A DNA stretch of 64,000 nt from Arthrobacter sp. APC 3897 (GTDB lineage: Bacteria; Actinomycetota; Actinomycetes; Actinomycetales; Micrococcaceae). The stretch is from positions 1-64,000 of the forward strand of contig NZ_JASDDG010000009.1 of the NCBI RefSeq assembly GCF_030407495.1, read 5' to 3'. The number at the start of each line of letters is the position of its first letter. Position 1 is the stretch's first letter. Position numbers and translations under genes: made by a program. The notes under the pieces are model-generated. The model was given only the letters and a program-made list of their open reading frames with translations. It was not told the origin of the DNA and did no database searches. Shown in pieces: positions 54,541 through 62,855 of the stretch.

Positions 54541-55149
54541 TTATTGCCGGCGGGAGCGCCAGGCATATACCGCAATGCAGCCCAGGGCCGCGCCGAGTGA
54601 ATTGGCGGTGACGTCATAGATGGTGGCGTAACGGTTGGGCAGCAGCAGTGCCTGTGCCGCTTCAATGGTGCAGGAGACGGCAATGCCGGCGACGGCGGCC
54701 AGCCAGGTGCGGTCCCTGTCCAGCCAGGCGGCGCCGATCACGCCGAAGGGAACGAACATCACCACGTTGGCGATGGTCTCCACGAAGCCGTAGTTGATCC
54801 AGCCGGGCACGCCAACGCTGTGCAGTTTGCGCAGGATTGTCTTGAGCGTGCCGGCGGACCCCTCGTCCACGGGGGAAGGCCAAAACACCACCAGCGCGAG
54901 CACTCCTATATAGAGGAGAAAAAGCACGGCCAGGGTCCGCCGCTGCCGGACGCGCCGCGAGGCCGGTTTCGGCGCCGGAAGCGTTGGCGGGGAAGTCCGA
55001 AGCGTTGGCGGGGTTTTTGGAGCCGGCGGAGTCCGGGGCATCAGCGTCCGTGCAGCGGGAGGAGCGGGAGGAGCGGGAGGTCCCGGCGGAGGGGGCGGCG
55101 GCTGCTGCCGGGCAGACCCGGTGCCTGTCACCGGTACCGGCGTTCCCAC
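54541..55149 (-). CDS. VanZ-family membrane protein with proline-rich N terminus
   Basis: 202 residues. The first 70 are almost only Pro, Ala, Thr and Arg and are followed by a basic RRVRQRR, then the four-span VanZ domain (FWPSPVDEGSAGTL, PGWINYGFVETIANVVMFVPFG, EAAQALLLPNRYATIYDVTANSLGAALG). Paralogue of the protein at 27.6 kb. The start overlaps the end of the phosphatase gene by 22 bases, so the pair is co-transcribed. The proline-rich tail is encoded by short direct repeats and may vary in length between strains. Confidence 0.82.
   Translation of the reverse strand: MGTPVPVTGTGSARQQPPPPPPGPPAPPAPPAARTLMPRTPPAPKTPPTLRTSPPTLPAPKPASRRVRQRRTLAVLFLLYIGVLALVVFWPSPVDEGSAGTLKTILRKLHSVGVPGWINYGFVETIANVVMFVPFGVIGAAWLDRDRTWLAAVAGIAVSCTIEAAQALLLPNRYATIYDVTANSLGAALGCIAVYAWRSRRQ
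54978..55083. repeat. Short tandem repeats in the VanZ gene
   Basis: GAAGCGTTGGCGGGG occurs at 54978-54992 and again at 54999-55013 (21-base period, seven codons). A nine-base unit related to GGGAGGAGC repeats about three times near 55057-55083. These encode the proline-rich cytosolic tail. Confidence 0.7.
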
Positions 55150-55703
55150 GCCAGCAGGGCGTTCACGGCGGGGGACAGTTCCTGAACCATCCGCTGGTAG
55201 GTCTCGTCGCTGCGGCGGTACGGGTCCACGACGTCGTCCTCCTCCGGACCGCCCGGGTTGGCGGTGCGCAGACGCAGCGCCCGGCCCATGGCGGCCGTCC
55301 AGCGTTCGGAGGCCCCGGCGTCGGCCGGTCCGTCAATGTTCGGCAGCAGCCGTGCCAGCTCGCGCAGGGTAAAGGTGCGCCGCAGCAGCCCCGGAGCCAG
55401 TTCCACAATCTTGCTGCGGTGCGCCCGGCTCAGGGCGAGCACCAAATCCTGGCCGGCGAGGATGTCGGTGCTGAGCTGGCGGGAGATGAAGTTGGTGGAG
55501 TCGCCGCCGAAGACATTCACGAAACCCGCCACGTGCGGTTCGATGCCCGAGCCCACCAGCGCCCCGGTGCCGGCGCTGGTGACAGTGAACTCGCCGGGGG
55601 CCATGTCATCAAAGCCGGCCTGGAGCAGGCGCTCAGCCATGGGGGAGCGGCAGATGTTGCCGGTGCAGACGGTCAGGATGCGGAACGGGGTGTTAATGCT
55701 CAT
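55128..55703 (-). CDS. Low-molecular-weight protein tyrosine phosphatase (Wzb-like)
   Basis: 191 residues from the ATG at 55703. P-loop VCTGNICRSPMAE (the C-x5-R-S signature) and the general-acid loop VVDPYRRSD near the C terminus. Enzymes of this class dephosphorylate Wzc-type kinases and related proteins. It is the only such gene in the window and lies outside both EPS clusters, so it may serve both Wzc-like proteins. A frame extension upstream to 55796 has a GTG but the domain begins just after the ATG. Confidence 0.88.
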   Translation of the reverse strand: MSINTPFRILTVCTGNICRSPMAERLLQAGFDDMAPGEFTVTSAGTGALVGSGIEPHVAGFVNVFGGDSTNFISRQLSTDILAGQDLVLALSRAHRSKIVELAPGLLRRTFTLRELARLLPNIDGPADAGASERWTAAMGRALRLRTANPGGPEEDDVVDPYRRSDETYQRMVQELSPAVNALLAWERRYR

Positions 55704-55978
55704 GTCCTCGGGCTTCGAATTGCGCGTCTTTGGGTTGCTGTGGCGGATATTGCGGATGTTTGGGAGCGCTAAACGGGCGTTTGCGGACAAATCCACGGTT
55801 CATTGCGCTGATGTTGAGGTTACCTTGTGTGGCCCTTGAGCATTGGCCAAACGTTGCATCAACCCTGCGGGAAGGACGCGCTTTTTCTTGAGGACGGGGC
55901 GGCAAAGTAATACCCAGCGGCAAGGAAAACCTTCCAAACGCCGAAACAGTTTCAAGCAAAACGAACAAGGGGAACACA

Positions 55979-56563
55979 ATGAACAAGATGGCTAAAGGCG
56001 CACTGGCAATCGGCGTAGGCGCAGCACTCCTCCTCGGCGGCGGCGGCACCCTCGCCACCTGGAACGCGACGGCAAACGCCAGCGCCGGCACCATCGCTTC
56101 CGGTGAACTGAAGATGGAAGCCGGAACCGGAACCTGGGCCAGCAACATGACGGCCGGCGCCATCCGCGTTGCAGATTACAAGATGGTCCCCGGTGAGAAG
56201 CTGACCTACTCGCAGGACCTCAAAGTCACGCTGGTCGGAGACCGGATCACCGCCAACCTGAAGACCACGGACGCTGTGGCCAGGGCCTTCGGCAACGAAG
56301 CGAACATCACCATGGAATACAGCACCAACAACGGCACCAGCTGGACCCCTGCCGCCAACGGCGTCACCGCCACCCCGCTGCAGCTCGCGGCCGGTGTCCA
56401 GACCGTCAAGGCCCGCCTGGTGGTTGACTTCACCAACCTGAGCTCTAACACCACCGCTTCCATGAAGCAGGAGCAGGCACTGAGCGGCGTCGGTTTCAAG
56501 CTCGAGCAGAACGTGCCCACCGCCACCACCGCCACCCAGGCTCCCGCCCCGGTCGCCCCGTAG
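55979..56563 (+). CDS. TasA-like protein with SipW-type signal peptide (first)
   Basis: 194 residues. The alternate-type signal (KGALAIGVGAALLLGGGGTLATWNAT) lacks the usual A-x-A site and fits processing by the SipW-like peptidase encoded downstream. The mature part is beta-rich (GELKMEAGTGTWASN, MVPGEKLTYSQDLKVTLVG, ANITMEYSTNNGTSWTP), similar in layout to camelysin/TasA fibre subunits, and ends in a proline/alanine tail. Good ribosome site AGGGGAAC. First gene of the cluster and probably its most expressed one, since a hairpin follows. Fibre formation is inferred from the family and from the sipW neighbour. Confidence 0.82.
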   Translation: MNKMAKGALAIGVGAALLLGGGGTLATWNATANASAGTIASGELKMEAGTGTWASNMTAGAIRVADYKMVPGEKLTYSQDLKVTLVGDRITANLKTTDAVARAFGNEANITMEYSTNNGTSWTPAANGVTATPLQLAAGVQTVKARLVVDFTNLSSNTTASMKQEQALSGVGFKLEQNVPTATTATQAPAPVAP

Positions 56564-56593
56564 TAACACCCGCACCATCTTGTTCTAACCCCC

Positions 56594-56627
56594 GGCTGTG
56601 CGCGGTGCGCACGCTCCGCGCACAGCC
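56594..56627 (+). terminator. Strong hairpin between the two TasA-like genes
   Basis: Perfect 12-bp stem GGCTGTGCGCGG / CCGCGCACAGCC with a 10-base loop, followed by TGTTCCCTCT rather than a T run. It could act as a partial terminator or an mRNA end protector, leaving the first gene more abundant than the rest of the operon. Confidence 0.65.
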
Positions 56628-56650
56628 TGTTCCCTCTGGAGACAAAACCG

Positions 56651-57208
56651 ATGAAGAGCCTTCGAGCACTGAAAGCGGCCGGTTTGATCATCGCGGCTGT
56701 TGTGCTCGGGCTGATGACGGTCCAGGGGAGCTACGCACTGTGGAACGCGGCGGTACCCTCAAACGCCGGCACCGTCCAGTCCGCCAATTTCAGCATTCTG
56801 GTGAACAGGGCGGAGATGACCGGCACACCGGTCATCCTGAACATCGGGGAGCTGGCCCGCGGCACTGCCGCCTACACCTCCCTGACGGTCACGAACAATG
56901 TGAACGCAAGTTCCGCACTCCGTATCCAGCCGAGCCTTTCCGGGCTGGTGCCGACGAATAACTTTGCCGGCAACCTGACCGTGAAGACGGTTCCGGCAGC
57001 GGCGGGAGTGCAGTGCTCAGCCATTGCGGCTGCCACGTATGATGCCGCCCCCCGGATTCCGGTCCTGCCAACCCTGGCAATCGGCGGAACGCAGAACATT
57101 TGCTTCAAGGTGGAACTGAAAAGCAGCACGCCGGCCAACCTGCTTGGCGAGCCGATTGACATCCCCATCACCCTCAACGTGGCGCAAACCGCGCCAACAC
57201 CCAAGTAA
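56651..57208 (+). CDS. TasA-like protein with SipW-type signal peptide (second)
   Basis: 185 residues. N-terminal signal AAGLIIAAVVLGLMTVQGSYALWNAAVP with the same x-LWN/TWN ending as its neighbour. The mature domain is beta-rich with two cysteines (GVQCSAIAA, TQNICFKVEL) that may pair. RBS CTGGAG. Followed 17 bases later by the SipW-like peptidase. Possibly a minor or anchoring subunit. Confidence 0.8.
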   Translation: MKSLRALKAAGLIIAAVVLGLMTVQGSYALWNAAVPSNAGTVQSANFSILVNRAEMTGTPVILNIGELARGTAAYTSLTVTNNVNASSALRIQPSLSGLVPTNNFAGNLTVKTVPAAAGVQCSAIAAATYDAAPRIPVLPTLAIGGTQNICFKVELKSSTPANLLGEPIDIPITLNVAQTAPTPK

Positions 57209-57225
57209 GCGAGGATAGGAACACC

Positions 57226-57978
57226 ATGAGCGGTCGCAAGAAAGCAGAAGCCCCAGCCAGCCCCCTGAGTTTCATCGGCACCGGTGTCAGCTACATTGCG
57301 CTCTGCCTCGCCGCTCTGGCTGCCCTTGCCCTGGTGGTCATACCCATGGTCACCGGATCACAGACCTACAGTGTCCTCACCAGCTCCATGGCCCCGAAGT
57401 ACGCTCCGGGCACCTTCCTTGTGGTCAAGCCCGTTCCCTTCCAGGAACTGACCGTTGGCGACATCATTACCTACCAGATTGAATCCGGCTCTCCCGCCGT
57501 CATCACCCACCGCATCACGTCCGTTGGCGCGGACCAGACCGGCGAAACCGTCTTCACCACCAAGGGCGACAACAACTCCGTTGAGGACGAGCTTCCGGTG
57601 CGCGAAGTCCAGATCAAGGGCAAGCTCTTCTATGCCGTCCCGTTTGTTGGCTTCATCGCCAACGGGCTGGGCAACTCCGACCGCGGTGCCATGGCCCAGT
57701 GGGGCGCCGTTGCCCTGATGGGTTACGGGGTTGTTGCCCTGGTCCGCGGTGCTTTGGCCAAAAAGCGCAACGACGGCGAAACCCCTGAGGATAACCGCAG
57801 CGCCGAAGACGATCCGTTTGTTTTCCCGGACCTCGGGCCGGTTGAAGGCGAGGCAGATCCGGACGGATTTGGCGATCCCATCCTGACTGACTGCGACGGC
57901 TGCGACCACAGCGGGCGCCGCGGCGAGCTGGGCAAACACCGCCACCGTCACGAGGCCAGGAAGCACGCAACTGTCTGA
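57226..57978 (+). CDS. sipW: SipW-like type I signal peptidase
   Basis: 250 residues. One N-terminal membrane span, then the catalytic Ser in LTSSMAPKYAPG and VITHRI, where His replaces the Lys of the usual bacterial enzymes (the ER-type, SipW pattern). TKGDNN and a second membrane span (WGAVALMGYGVVALVRGALA) follow. The C-terminal cytosolic tail of about 60 residues is acidic, then His/Arg-rich, and longer than in Bacillus SipW. It should cleave the TasA-like neighbours. A one-base stop/start overlap joins it to the next gene. Confidence 0.92.
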   Translation: MSGRKKAEAPASPLSFIGTGVSYIALCLAALAALALVVIPMVTGSQTYSVLTSSMAPKYAPGTFLVVKPVPFQELTVGDIITYQIESGSPAVITHRITSVGADQTGETVFTTKGDNNSVEDELPVREVQIKGKLFYAVPFVGFIANGLGNSDRGAMAQWGAVALMGYGVVALVRGALAKKRNDGETPEDNRSAEDDPFVFPDLGPVEGEADPDGFGDPILTDCDGCDHSGRRGELGKHRHRHEARKHATV

Positions 57979-58898
57979 TGAACGCTCCCCAACCAGCAGG
58001 ACGTGAACGGTCCCGGCGCTGGACCGGCGCCACAGCTGCTGCTGGGCTCACGGGCCTTCTGTCCCTGGCCGGTGCACCGGCAGCCTTCGCGGCTGACGAT
58101 GACCTCCAGTTCAGCCTCGACGGAACAACGTTCAGCTCCACAATCGCCGGTCCGGTCTTCCAGGACGGGTACCTGTATATCCCCGGCGCCGCGGCGGGCA
58201 CCACGCTTTGGGTTCGGAACAACAGCTCTGAACCCGCGGCCCTGACCTCGGCCGCAGTCATTGTCCGGTCCGACGCAGAGCTCAATAACTACATGGGCCT
58301 TCGCGCAGGAGCGGAATCGAATCTTTCATCCCGCACGCAGCTGGGCTCCACGGGCAGCTGTGCGGACGTGAACCAGGCGTGGGAGCTAAAACCGGGGGAG
58401 GCACTGGAACTGGGTTTCCAGGTTGACCTGTCCTGGGACGCGCCGAATGAAACCCGCAACCGCACCGCGGAGTTTGATCTGCTTTTCCTCCTACAATCCG
58501 AGTCGGGTGGTATGGAACCACGGCCGGCATGCGCTGCAGCGGCCGGCGGGCAAGCTCCGTCCACCCCAAACGAGTCCTACCCGGGCAAACCTGCCGGAGC
58601 GGAGCAGCCGAGAAGACCTGATGCATCTTTGTCCGTGGTTCCCGGAATCCGCCCGGTTTCCGGCGCCGGCCAGGCTCCGGTTATTCAGGCGGCGGGAGCC
58701 CTGGCTGACACGGGAGCGGGGCGTTCAATCAACATGATTGCACCGTTGGAGACCCCCGTTGCCTTGGTTCCGGCCGGCTTCCAAAGCACTGTGGAACCCA
58801 TCATCAGGTCCCTCTCAGGTACGCTCCTGATAGGAATGTCGGTACTTTTCACCGCGGCGGTGATCCTTCGGCTACGGAACAGGTCAGCAAATGAATAA
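57978..58898 (+). CDS. Exported protein with C-terminal membrane anchor, SipW cluster
   Basis: 306 residues. Signal peptide with basic start and LLSLAGAPAAFAADDD (standard A-x-A site). A beta-rich domain follows (LQFSLDGTTFSST, GTTLWVRNNSSEP, LELGFQVDLSWDAPN) with a Cys in STGSCADVN, then a proline-rich linker. LADTG occurs at about residue 246, but 32 residues separate it from the final membrane span (GTLLIGMSVLFTAAVILRLRNR), far more than in a normal sorting signal. Overlaps sipW by one base and the next gene by eight. Perhaps a membrane or wall anchor for the fibres; function not known. Confidence 0.72.
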   Translation: MNAPQPAGRERSRRWTGATAAAGLTGLLSLAGAPAAFAADDDLQFSLDGTTFSSTIAGPVFQDGYLYIPGAAAGTTLWVRNNSSEPAALTSAAVIVRSDAELNNYMGLRAGAESNLSSRTQLGSTGSCADVNQAWELKPGEALELGFQVDLSWDAPNETRNRTAEFDLLFLLQSESGGMEPRPACAAAAGGQAPSTPNESYPGKPAGAEQPRRPDASLSVVPGIRPVSGAGQAPVIQAAGALADTGAGRSINMIAPLETPVALVPAGFQSTVEPIIRSLSGTLLIGMSVLFTAAVILRLRNRSANE

Positions 58899-59490
58899 GA
58901 AGCAGCTGGGGGCTGCGGCTGGTAATGAAACGAAGTCACAGTCCGGGGAGCGGCCAGGGTTGTTCGGGCGGCTCCGGAACCAGCCGGGGTTCCGGGCGGC
59001 AGCCATTGCCTTTGTTCTTACCGTGGCGCTTGGCATTGGCAGCACGGTGGCCTACGCCTATTGGAGTAAGCAGACAGGCGTCACTATCAGCGGGCAAACA
59101 CTCCAGCCGAGCACCCCCATCCCTACCAACATCCGGTGCCAGCCGGCTTTCGTCAACCGGATTGTCTGGCCGGAGACTCCCGGTATGGACCCCGAAGCAC
59201 GCTACATAGTCACGTTTGAGTCAGGGCTCTTGGACCAACCGATTTCCTACGCACTTCCTAGCGGAGCTTTGGGCGTGGAACCGTTCAACCTGGATCTCAA
59301 AGCATCGCTGGGATACTCCTTCCGGGAGCAGCCTCTGACAGTGACTCTGCGAACAGCACTTCTCAAATCTCCCTCAACTGCAACGGTCCGCGTTAGTCCC
59401 TCTAATCTGCTTTTTCAATCGGAACCGAGCGCTCCCGTCATGATGGGATATCAGAACCTGGGAATAGCCGGATTTCCCTGCAGGTCTTAG
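58891..59490 (+). CDS. SipW-type exported protein
   Basis: 199 residues. About 35 cytosolic residues, then the signal FRAAAIAFVLTVALGIGSTV followed by AYAYWSKQT, almost the same as in the next gene. The mature part (about 135 residues) has two cysteines (NIRCQPAFVN, FPCRS at the C terminus) and a beta-rich pattern. Overlaps the preceding gene by eight bases. Probably another SipW substrate; role unknown. Confidence 0.72.
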   Translation: MNKKQLGAAAGNETKSQSGERPGLFGRLRNQPGFRAAAIAFVLTVALGIGSTVAYAYWSKQTGVTISGQTLQPSTPIPTNIRCQPAFVNRIVWPETPGMDPEARYIVTFESGLLDQPISYALPSGALGVEPFNLDLKASLGYSFREQPLTVTLRTALLKSPSTATVRVSPSNLLFQSEPSAPVMMGYQNLGIAGFPCRS

Positions 59491-59556
59491 ACCAGAGCAT
59501 TTCCTGAAGTACGTCATGAAGCTGAGGACAAAATCATTTCTGCCGATGAGCCTAGA

Positions 59557-60489
59557 GTGCCGCCCGAGAACAAGCGAGGCATGATCCGCTGGCTGCTTGC
59601 TCTTCCCGGATACCGCACCGCCGTCGTCGCCTTTGCACTCACTCTGGTTCTCGGCATCGGCGGCACCGCAGCTTACGCCTACTGGAGCAAGTCCACACAG
59701 ATTGCCATCGCCGGTACCACCCGGTCTGAAGTACCGCCAGGAACCGCGCCCGTGACAGCCAATCCCGTAATGGCGCCGCGTCCGGCAACGCCTTCCGGTC
59801 AAACCTGTGCAGCAGTCCTTAGCGATCTGGAGATGCGGCCCAACAGCTTTGCGGACGTCCGGTTCGCCTGGAGCCCCGCCGCAGCGGCCACCAGCTACGT
59901 CGTCACGGTAAGAAGTACGGCGGCGAAATATGACCAGACCCAGACTGTCAATGCGACCCAGGCCAATTTTCGGTTTGGACGGCTTCCGTCTGATCAGGAC
60001 GGGAAGCCGGTAGGCAGCTCCTCGCCGTTCTACACCAAGTACACGGTTCGCGTGATGCCCATGAACGGCACCGTTGCAGGGGACCCGCTCTACTTCACCT
60101 ACGAGTATGAGCATTACAAGAGCAACAACTGCTACTACAGCAATCCAACCGGCGCGGCACCGGTGGGTGATATCCAGCCTGCCTGCGACCTGCCCCCGTT
60201 CGACTCCGGCACGGACTACGTCCAGGCCCGGTTTACCTGGTCCGCGTCCACCGGCGCCAAAAACTATCTGGTCACCATGACGGCGCAAAATGGTTCCGGC
60301 TACGGCGGAGAGCAGGTTGTTACAGCAGGCAGCGCGACTTTCAGCATGCTGATGCCGAAGCCCGTTCCCGGCAGCGCTGCTTATCTGAGCCGCTACACCA
60401 TCCGGGTCCAACCCTTGAACGGGGCGCTGGCGGGCGATCCGCGCTACCTGACGTATCAGCTGGGAGCCAACAGCCACCAGTGCTGGTGA
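59557..60489 (+). CDS. SipW-type exported protein with two FN3-like repeats
   Basis: 310 residues from a GTG. Signal region YRTAVVAFALTLVLGIGGTA followed by AYAYWSKST, matching the preceding gene. The mature part holds an internal duplication: VRFAWSPAAAATSYVVTV ... YTVRVMPMNGTVAGDPLYFTY, and again ARFTWSASTGAKNYLVTM ... YTIRVQPLNGALAGDPRYLTY. Each repeat resembles an FN3 domain and carries cysteines near its end. It ends NSHQCW, convergent with nhaA. Probably the adhesive or surface-exposed member of the SipW cluster; that is inferred. Confidence 0.72.
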   Translation: MPPENKRGMIRWLLALPGYRTAVVAFALTLVLGIGGTAAYAYWSKSTQIAIAGTTRSEVPPGTAPVTANPVMAPRPATPSGQTCAAVLSDLEMRPNSFADVRFAWSPAAAATSYVVTVRSTAAKYDQTQTVNATQANFRFGRLPSDQDGKPVGSSSPFYTKYTVRVMPMNGTVAGDPLYFTYEYEHYKSNNCYYSNPTGAAPVGDIQPACDLPPFDSGTDYVQARFTWSASTGAKNYLVTMTAQNGSGYGGEQVVTAGSATFSMLMPKPVPGSAAYLSRYTIRVQPLNGALAGDPRYLTYQLGANSHQCW

Positions 60490-60512
60490 TGACCAGTCCG
60501 GAACACCCGCTG

Positions 60513-61904
60513 CTAACGCCCGTCGCCGTCGTCCTCGTAAACATCCGGAATGCCGTCCTGGTCCGCATCGGCCGTTTCCTCTTCCTCCACCAGCCGGTAA
60601 TGCCGGTTGCGGATCCGCAGCAGGACGGCGGCCAGCAGCGCGGCGGTGACTGACGCCGCGAGGATGGCCACCTTCGCGTGGTCATTGTGCTCGGACCCCG
60701 GTTCGAAGCTGAGGTCATTGACCAGCAGGGACACGGTGAACCCGATGCCGGCCAGGATGCCGATCCCGGTCAGGTCAATCCAGCGGACGCTGGAATCCAG
60801 CCGGGCACGGGTGGCAGCGGTGACCACCCAGGTGGTGGCCAGGATACCCAGCGGCTTGCCCAGCACCAGACCGGCCAGGATGCCCAGCGCCACCGGATCG
60901 GTCAGCGCCGAGCCCAGCCCGCTGAATCCGCCAATGGCCACGCCCGCGGAGAAGAACGCGAACACCGGCACCGCAAAACCGGCCGAAATGGGGCGGAAGC
61001 GGTGCTCGAAGATTTCCGCCAGCCCCGGTTTGCCCGGCTGCGGCTGCACCGGTGTGCCGCCCGGGTTGCTGCGCAGTACCGGAACGCAGAAGCCCAGCAG
61101 CACCCCGGCCACTGTGGCATGGACCCCGGACGCGTGCATCAGTGCCCACACCGCCACGCCGATGGGCAGCAGGACCAGCCAGGCGGCCACCGGGCGGGTG
61201 CCGAAGAACCGCCGTTTGGTCTGCGCCAGGTACAGGAACAGGGCCAGCGGGGCGAGCATGATCAGCAGGTAGAGCAGATGCACGTCTTCGGAGTAGAAGA
61301 ACGCAATGATGGTGATGGCAATCAGGTCATCCACCACGGCCAGGGTCAGCAGGAAGATGCGCAGAGCCGAGGGCAGATGCGAGCTGATCACGGCCAGCAC
61401 CGCCAGGGCAAACGCAATGTCGGTGGCGGTGGGAATGGCCCAGCCGCGCAGCCCGCCTGAGCCGGCGGCGGCGTTGATCCCGGCGTAGATCAGGGCGGGA
61501 ACGACGACGCCGCCTGCCGCCGCGGCCACCGGCACAATGGCCTTACTGATCTGGCGCAGGTCCCCGGCGACGAACTCGTACTTGAGCTCCAGCCCCACCA
61601 GGAAGAAGAACACGGCCAGCAGGCCGTCCGCGGCCCAGGCGCCCACGCTGAGTTTGAGGTGCCATGGTTCGTAGCCGAACTCGAAGTCGCGGAGCGCAAA
61701 ATAGGAGTCCGACGCCGGGGAGTTGGCCCAGATGAGTGCGGCCACCGTGGCGATCAGCAGGAGCACCCCGCCAACCGTTTCCTTGCGCAGGATTGCTCCG
61801 ATGCGCAGGAATTCCGGATAGCTGGAGCGGGCAAGGACCGTGCCGCCCCCGCGCTCGGGCGGCACGGGGCGGCCGGCAGGGTGGTTCTGCGAATCCGGTG
61901 CCAT
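60513..61904 (-). CDS. nhaA: Na+/H+ antiporter NhaA
   Basis: 463 residues, starting at the ATG at 61904 with GAGGAG five bases upstream. About 12 membrane spans. Marks of Nha[28 protein letters not shown] (with the ion-binding aspartate pair at TDIAF and [10 protein letters not shown]), and [11 protein letters not shown]. It exchanges sodium for protons and helps salt and pH tolerance. The C-terminal tail has [12 protein letters not shown]-like acidic sequence. Not related to the surface genes. Confidence 0.95.
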   Translation of the reverse strand: MAPDSQNHPAGRPVPPERGGGTVLARSSYPEFLRIGAILRKETVGGVLLLIATVAALIWANSPASDSYFALRDFEFGYEPWHLKLSVGAWAADGLLAVFFFLVGLELKYEFVAGDLRQISKAIVPVAAAAGGVVVPALIYAGINAAAGSGGLRGWAIPTATDIAFALAVLAVISSHLPSALRIFLLTLAVVDDLIAITIIAFFYSEDVHLLYLLIMLAPLALFLYLAQTKRRFFGTRPVAAWLVLLPIGVAVWALMHASGVHATVAGVLLGFCVPVLRSNPGGTPVQPQPGKPGLAEIFEHRFRPISAGFAVPVFAFFSAGVAIGGFSGLGSALTDPVALGILAGLVLGKPLGILATTWVVTAATRARLDSSVRWIDLTGIGILAGIGFTVSLLVNDLSFEPGSEHNDHAKVAILAASVTAALLAAVLLRIRNRHYRLVEEEETADADQDGIPDVYEDDGDGR

Positions 61905-61989
61905 GGAACTCCTCAGCAGGGAAATCCTCCGTCGGGAAAGACGGGGTATCCGCATTCTGGCACCAACCGGGGGTGTTAACCCACCGTTG

Positions 61990-62223
61990 TCAGCCCATGA
62001 GGGCGCGGAATCCCACGATGATGGTGACCAGGCCGAAAAGCATGGAGGTGGAGACCTTCATCAGGTTCACGGTCAGGTACCGGGTAGGTGCACCCTTTTC
62101 ATCCCGGGCCTTGGGGCTCTTGTAGGCCTCGATCAGGTACGGCGGCCAGACAAGCAGGCTCCACAGTCCGGCAATGATGAGGATGACCGCCAGGGCGGTG
62201 GGCAGGGCAATGCTGTTATCCAC
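61990..62223 (-). CDS. SCO4848-like small membrane protein
   Basis: 77 residues with two membrane spans: [21 protein letters not shown] and [20 protein letters not shown], separated by a basic loop. Layout and WSLLVWP match the SCO4848 family of actinobacteria. Function is unknown. It lies 12 bases downstream of the DUF2505 gene and is probably co-transcribed with it. Confidence 0.7.
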   Translation of the reverse strand: MDNSIALPTALAVILIIAGLWSLLVWPPYLIEAYKSPKARDEKGAPTRYLTVNLMKVSTSMLFGLVTIIVGFRALMG

Positions 62224-62235
62224 GGGTATCCGGCC

Positions 62236-62733
62236 CTATCGGCTTTCGATCCATTTGCCGGCCTGGCCGGCCTGGATGGTCAACGCCTTGCCGATCATCG
62301 GCTCAGCCTGCTTGGCAATCTTGTCGCCCAGGAACGGGATGGAGGAGCTAACCTTGCCGTCCACGTCCACCCGGGTGCCCTCGGCCACCGGGACCAGGCG
62401 CTGGACGGCGTTGACCTTCAGCGGAACCCCGCCCACAGAGAGGTCCACGGAGGCCTCGCGGGAGCCGTCGGCCGCCGGCGCGGACCAGTGTTCCTTCTGG
62501 GTGACGGTCAGGGACGTGCCGACAAACTTCTTGGCGATGTCCGGCAGCCGGTCCGTGGGAAGGGTGCGGACGGCGGTGAGCACAAACGCTCCGGCGGTGT
62601 CGCCCTCCACCGTGGCGGAAACCAGGGACCCGCCCACGTGTTCGCTGACGCTGCGCAGGAAGTCCTCGTTGGTGAACGCGTCGGTGACTGTCCGGGCGTC
62701 GTAGGGCAGGGTGGTCGAGGCGTTCAAAGCCAT
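62236..62733 (-). CDS. DUF2505 domain-containing protein
   Basis: 165 residues from the ATG at 62733. SRPBCC-like soluble protein: LPYDARTVTDAFTNEDFL at the N terminus, the central region KEHWSAPAADGSREASVDLS, then IPFLGDKIAKQAEPMIGKAL. DUF2505 proteins are widespread in actinobacteria; a hydrophobic-ligand cavity is predicted from the fold, but the function is not known. Confidence 0.82.
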   Translation of the reverse strand: MALNASTTLPYDARTVTDAFTNEDFLRSVSEHVGGSLVSATVEGDTAGAFVLTAVRTLPTDRLPDIAKKFVGTSLTVTQKEHWSAPAADGSREASVDLSVGGVPLKVNAVQRLVPVAEGTRVDVDGKVSSSIPFLGDKIAKQAEPMIGKALTIQAGQAGKWIESR

Positions 62734-62855
62734 GGGTCCTCCAGATGTGGGATGTCGGTTTGCCGGTGCTCCGTGCACGTTGGCACGGGACAACCGGCCC
62801 GGAATCATCCTAATCTGCGCGGCCCTTCAGCTCCGAAACGTATCCGGCGCCCGGA

